From: Pedobacter schmidteae
GTDB taxonomy: Bacteria; Bacteroidota; Bacteroidia; Sphingobacteriales; Sphingobacteriaceae
Assembly: GCA_945906015.1 (NCBI GenBank)
Contig: CAMDQV010000134.1
Span: 1 to 5,977 of the forward strand
Length of the DNA: 5,977 bases
Reading direction: 5' to 3'
Shown: piece by piece, positions 3,914-5,977 of the stretch
How the letters are laid out: each line of letters opens with the position of its first letter
How positions within the stretch are numbered: position 1 is the first letter of the stretch
Made by a program: the position numbers and the translations under genes
Notes under the pieces: model-generated
Database searches by the model: none
Told to the model about the DNA's origin: nothing
What the model saw: only the letters and a program-made list of their open reading frames with translations

Positions 3914-5059
3914 ATGACGGATGCCAATATAATTGTAGTTGGTGCTGGTTGTGCAGGCATGCAATTAATAAATGCCTTGCTCAAGTTACCTGCCGAACAA
4001 ACCGGGGATATTTTATTAATAGAAAGTAATCGGCAGATTATTCACAAATCCTGGTGTTTCTGGACTAATAAACAATCAGAATATGATTTTTTAATCGCAA
4101 AACATTGGTCTGAATTAAAATTCGGCTCTCCCAAGTCTGATTTATCCCGTGAAATTACACCTTACAGGTATAATTATATTAATAGCGAGTTGTTTTTTGA
4201 ATATCATGATCAACTGATCTCCAGTTCTTCAAGGGTTAAGGTTATTCATGAGCAAGTGAAAATGTTTAAGTCAGATTCTAACTTAAAACAAGTATACACT
4301 CAGAATAACGTATATCAGGCTCAACATGTTTACAGCAGTATAATTGATTACTCCACTATTGAAAATAATAAGGTTTTACTTTGGCAGCATTTTAAGGGAT
4401 GGTTTATAAAAACTGAACAGGCAGTTTTTAAGTCTAATCAGGCTACCATCATGGATTTTAATATAGCTCAGGGTCAGGCAGTACATTTTATGTATATATT
4501 GCCATTTTCTGAAACAGAGGCATTGATTGAATTTACTTCTTTTTCGTCAATGGATTGCTATTCTGATCAGGACTATGATGCCTATCTCGAAAAGTATATT
4601 TCTGAAAAATTTAAGTGCTCTTATGAGTTGATTAGAGAGGAAAAAGGTAAAATTCCGATGACTGATTTTGAATTCCCAGCTTGTTCTAAAGATGGGATAA
4701 TCCATATCGGATCTGCAGCAGGTGCAATCAAGCCAAGCACAGGCTATGCATTCAACAGGATTTCACGTCACACAGAATATTTGATAAAATGCTTTTTAAC
4801 AAACAATATTAATATTAAAAAGCTGCCAGGTTTAGGCAGATTTCATTTTTATGACACCTTACTGCTTCAGATTATTCAGAATCAACCTGAAAAGGTTTCT
4901 GTAATCATGGAACAATTATTCTTGCATAATTCATTCAAGCAAATCTTGTCATTTTTGGATGAGAGCACTTCTCTTTTGCAGGAGCTAAGCCTTTTTAATA
5001 CATTGCCAAAGCGATTATTCCTTAAACAGGTATTCAAATATGCTCAAGCTCAATTATAA
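3914..5059 (+). CDS. crtY: Lycopene beta-cyclase, CrtY type
   Basis: A 381-residue flavoprotein that cyclises both ends of lycopene to give beta-carotene, the precursor of retinal. The N-terminal dinucleotide fold is VVGAGCAGMQL (8-18; GxGxxG), with ILLIE ending the second strand at Glu37. Family motifs follow in order: HKSWCFW (44-50), PYRYNYINSELFFE (83-96), GWFI (162-165), MDF (180-182), FMYILPFSETEALIEFTSF (192-210, containing Glu206 where the family's essential glutamate is expected), EEKGKIPM (242-249), and GSAAGAIKPSTGYAFNRI (266-283). Length is normal for bacterial CrtY. The frame is open from an ATG at 3872, but that codon lies in the rhodopsin terminator, and the glycine motif sits correctly after the ATG at 3914, so 3914 is chosen. 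The last 20 bp overlap blh, implying co-transcription and coupled translation. It needs lycopene made by crtE/B/I genes elsewhere. Confidence 0.95.
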   Translation: MTDANIIVVGAGCAGMQLINALLKLPAEQTGDILLIESNRQIIHKSWCFWTNKQSEYDFLIAKHWSELKFGSPKSDLSREITPYRYNYINSELFFEYHDQLISSSSRVKVIHEQVKMFKSDSNLKQVYTQNNVYQAQHVYSSIIDYSTIENNKVLLWQHFKGWFIKTEQAVFKSNQATIMDFNIAQGQAVHFMYILPFSETEALIEFTSFSSMDCYSDQDYDAYLEKYISEKFKCSYELIREEKGKIPMTDFEFPACSKDGIIHIGSAAGAIKPSTGYAFNRISRHTEYLIKCFLTNNINIKKLPGLGRFHFYDTLLLQIIQNQPEKVSVIMEQLFLHNSFKQILSFLDESTSLLQELSLFNTLPKRLFLKQVFKYAQAQL

Positions 5060-5969
5060 ATCTAATCGATTTAAATTCCTGATTTTAGCCTTTGTTCTGT
5101 TTGTAATACAGTATTTTTTTCCTGTACATTCAACCATACAGCTTATTTTCTTCGGTTTAGGAGTAATTCTTTTCGGAATCCCACATGGATCTTTAGATCA
5201 TTTTATTTATCATAAGGAGCGAAACGAAGCAATGAATATTAGGTCGATCAGTAAGTTTTTATTGTTCTACTTAGGGTTTGCGGTGCTTTATGCCTCATTG
5301 TGGTTAATTAGTGTTGAGTTATCTATTTTACTATTTATAGTAATCTCTGCCTATCATTTTGGTGAGATGGATTTAAAGGCACTTGCAATAAAAACAAGTT
5401 TAAGCTCCAGAATTTTATTTTCATTTTATGGCTTACTTTTTCTAGTCAATTATCTGCTCTTTCAATTCCCTAATGTAGAATCTATTCTTCTTGGTTTTCC
5501 AGACTTTGAACAAAGCCAAGTTGAAAGGCTTAGATTACTTTATGGATATCAGCAAGAAGTGTTGCTGGCTTCTATCCTTGTTTTTGTACCCATATTATCA
5601 ATCTACTTGTTTCAAAGCAAACTTTTTGGTTTTGTGCAACTAGAAACTGTTTTGCAATTAGTGGTATTGATGTTAATTGTATTTAATCTGCCCATATTAC
5701 TCGGTTTTGGCTTTTATTTTAATATCTGGCACGCTGGGCTTTCTATGATTGAAATAAAAAAATTCTTAGGTTGGCAAGATAAAAGCTATTGGTTTATTTA
5801 TCGTAAATCTTGGTTGACAAATGGCTTGTCATTTTTAATGATTGGACTTTTGTTTGTAGTTTTTAAGGGCAATTTAGAGAGGTTGTTAGCCATTTTTTTT
5901 ATGTCAATAGCCATTTTAACAGCTCCGCACATGAAGGTTATTTCTGTCCTGTTTTCAAAAGAACGCTAA
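5040..5969 (+). CDS. blh: Brp/Blh-family beta-carotene 15,15'-dioxygenase
   Basis: A 309-residue integral membrane protein, with about eight hydrophobic spans between residues 12 and 295, that should split beta-carotene centrally into two retinals. Family motifs are present in order: GIPHGSLDH (46-54, His49), AYHFGEMD (104-111, His106), YFNIWHAGLS (226-235, His231) and APHMKV (295-300, His297). In the characterised marine Blh, four histidines in the first three motifs are the proposed iron ligands, including both histidines of WHxxxH. Here the second is Ser235, which may mark a subgroup or altered activity. The ATG at 5040 lies inside crtY (20-bp overlap), the tightest coupling in the window. 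The product would feed the rhodopsin gene 1.2 kb upstream. It ends 8 bp before the window edge, and no terminator is visible. Confidence 0.93.
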   Translation: MLKLNYKSNRFKFLILAFVLFVIQYFFPVHSTIQLIFFGLGVILFGIPHGSLDHFIYHKERNEAMNIRSISKFLLFYLGFAVLYASLWLISVELSILLFIVISAYHFGEMDLKALAIKTSLSSRILFSFYGLLFLVNYLLFQFPNVESILLGFPDFEQSQVERLRLLYGYQQEVLLASILVFVPILSIYLFQSKLFGFVQLETVLQLVVLMLIVFNLPILLGFGFYFNIWHAGLSMIEIKKFLGWQDKSYWFIYRKSWLTNGLSFLMIGLLFVVFKGNLERLLAIFFMSIAILTAPHMKVISVLFSKER

Positions 5970-5977
5970 TTAACCCA

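Noticed and set aside
1..5977. CRISPR array
   Set aside because: No regularly spaced repeats are present. The only exact longer direct repeat is the pair at 239 and 1514.

Overview
This window looks like a chromosomal segment of a low-GC Bacteroidota bacterium, probably aquatic. The evidence is the strong A+T bias, the lack of Shine-Dalgarno sequences before the starts, a Bacteroidota-style twin-arginine leader (RRKFIQ) at the left edge, and a proteorhodopsin-type light pump next to carotenoid genes. Genus and species cannot be read from the sequence.

Left third (1-1425): the first 25 codons of a minus-strand Tat-exported protein run off the left edge. Next come a decayed stretch with an orphan helix-turn-helix fragment and a 45-codon frame, then a very strong intrinsic terminator, then a minus-strand gene for an unrecognised multi-pass membrane protein. 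A 16-bp sequence occurs in the same orientation at 239-254 and 1514-1529, and the second copy is followed by a diverged tandem unit. These may be insertion-sequence end remnants.

Middle (1426-3059): a divergent intergenic region holds a GC-richer, possibly structured block and a perfect 9-bp inverted repeat. It is followed by a lysine-rich orphan protein, a large perfect hairpin, and a minus-strand tRNA-Ala(GGC). About 560 bp without a convincing gene separate the tRNA from the rhodopsin. They contain short minus-strand open frames (possible gene remains) and then an extremely A+T-rich leader.

Right half (3060-5969): a plus-strand phototrophy cassette. It encodes a DTE-type proton-pumping rhodopsin, lycopene beta-cyclase (crtY), and a Brp/Blh-family beta-carotene 15,15'-dioxygenase (blh). 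CrtY would turn lycopene into beta-carotene, Blh would cleave beta-carotene to retinal, and retinal would bind Lys230 of the rhodopsin. crtE, crtB and crtI are not here, so lycopene must be made elsewhere. A terminator follows the rhodopsin gene, whereas crtY and blh overlap by 20 bp and are surely co-transcribed.

The most interesting points are two. The rhodopsin has a glycine (Gly148) at the helix-E position that opens a window for a carotenoid antenna in xanthorhodopsin-like pumps. The Blh protein has Ser235 where the second histidine of the WHxxxH iron-site motif is expected.
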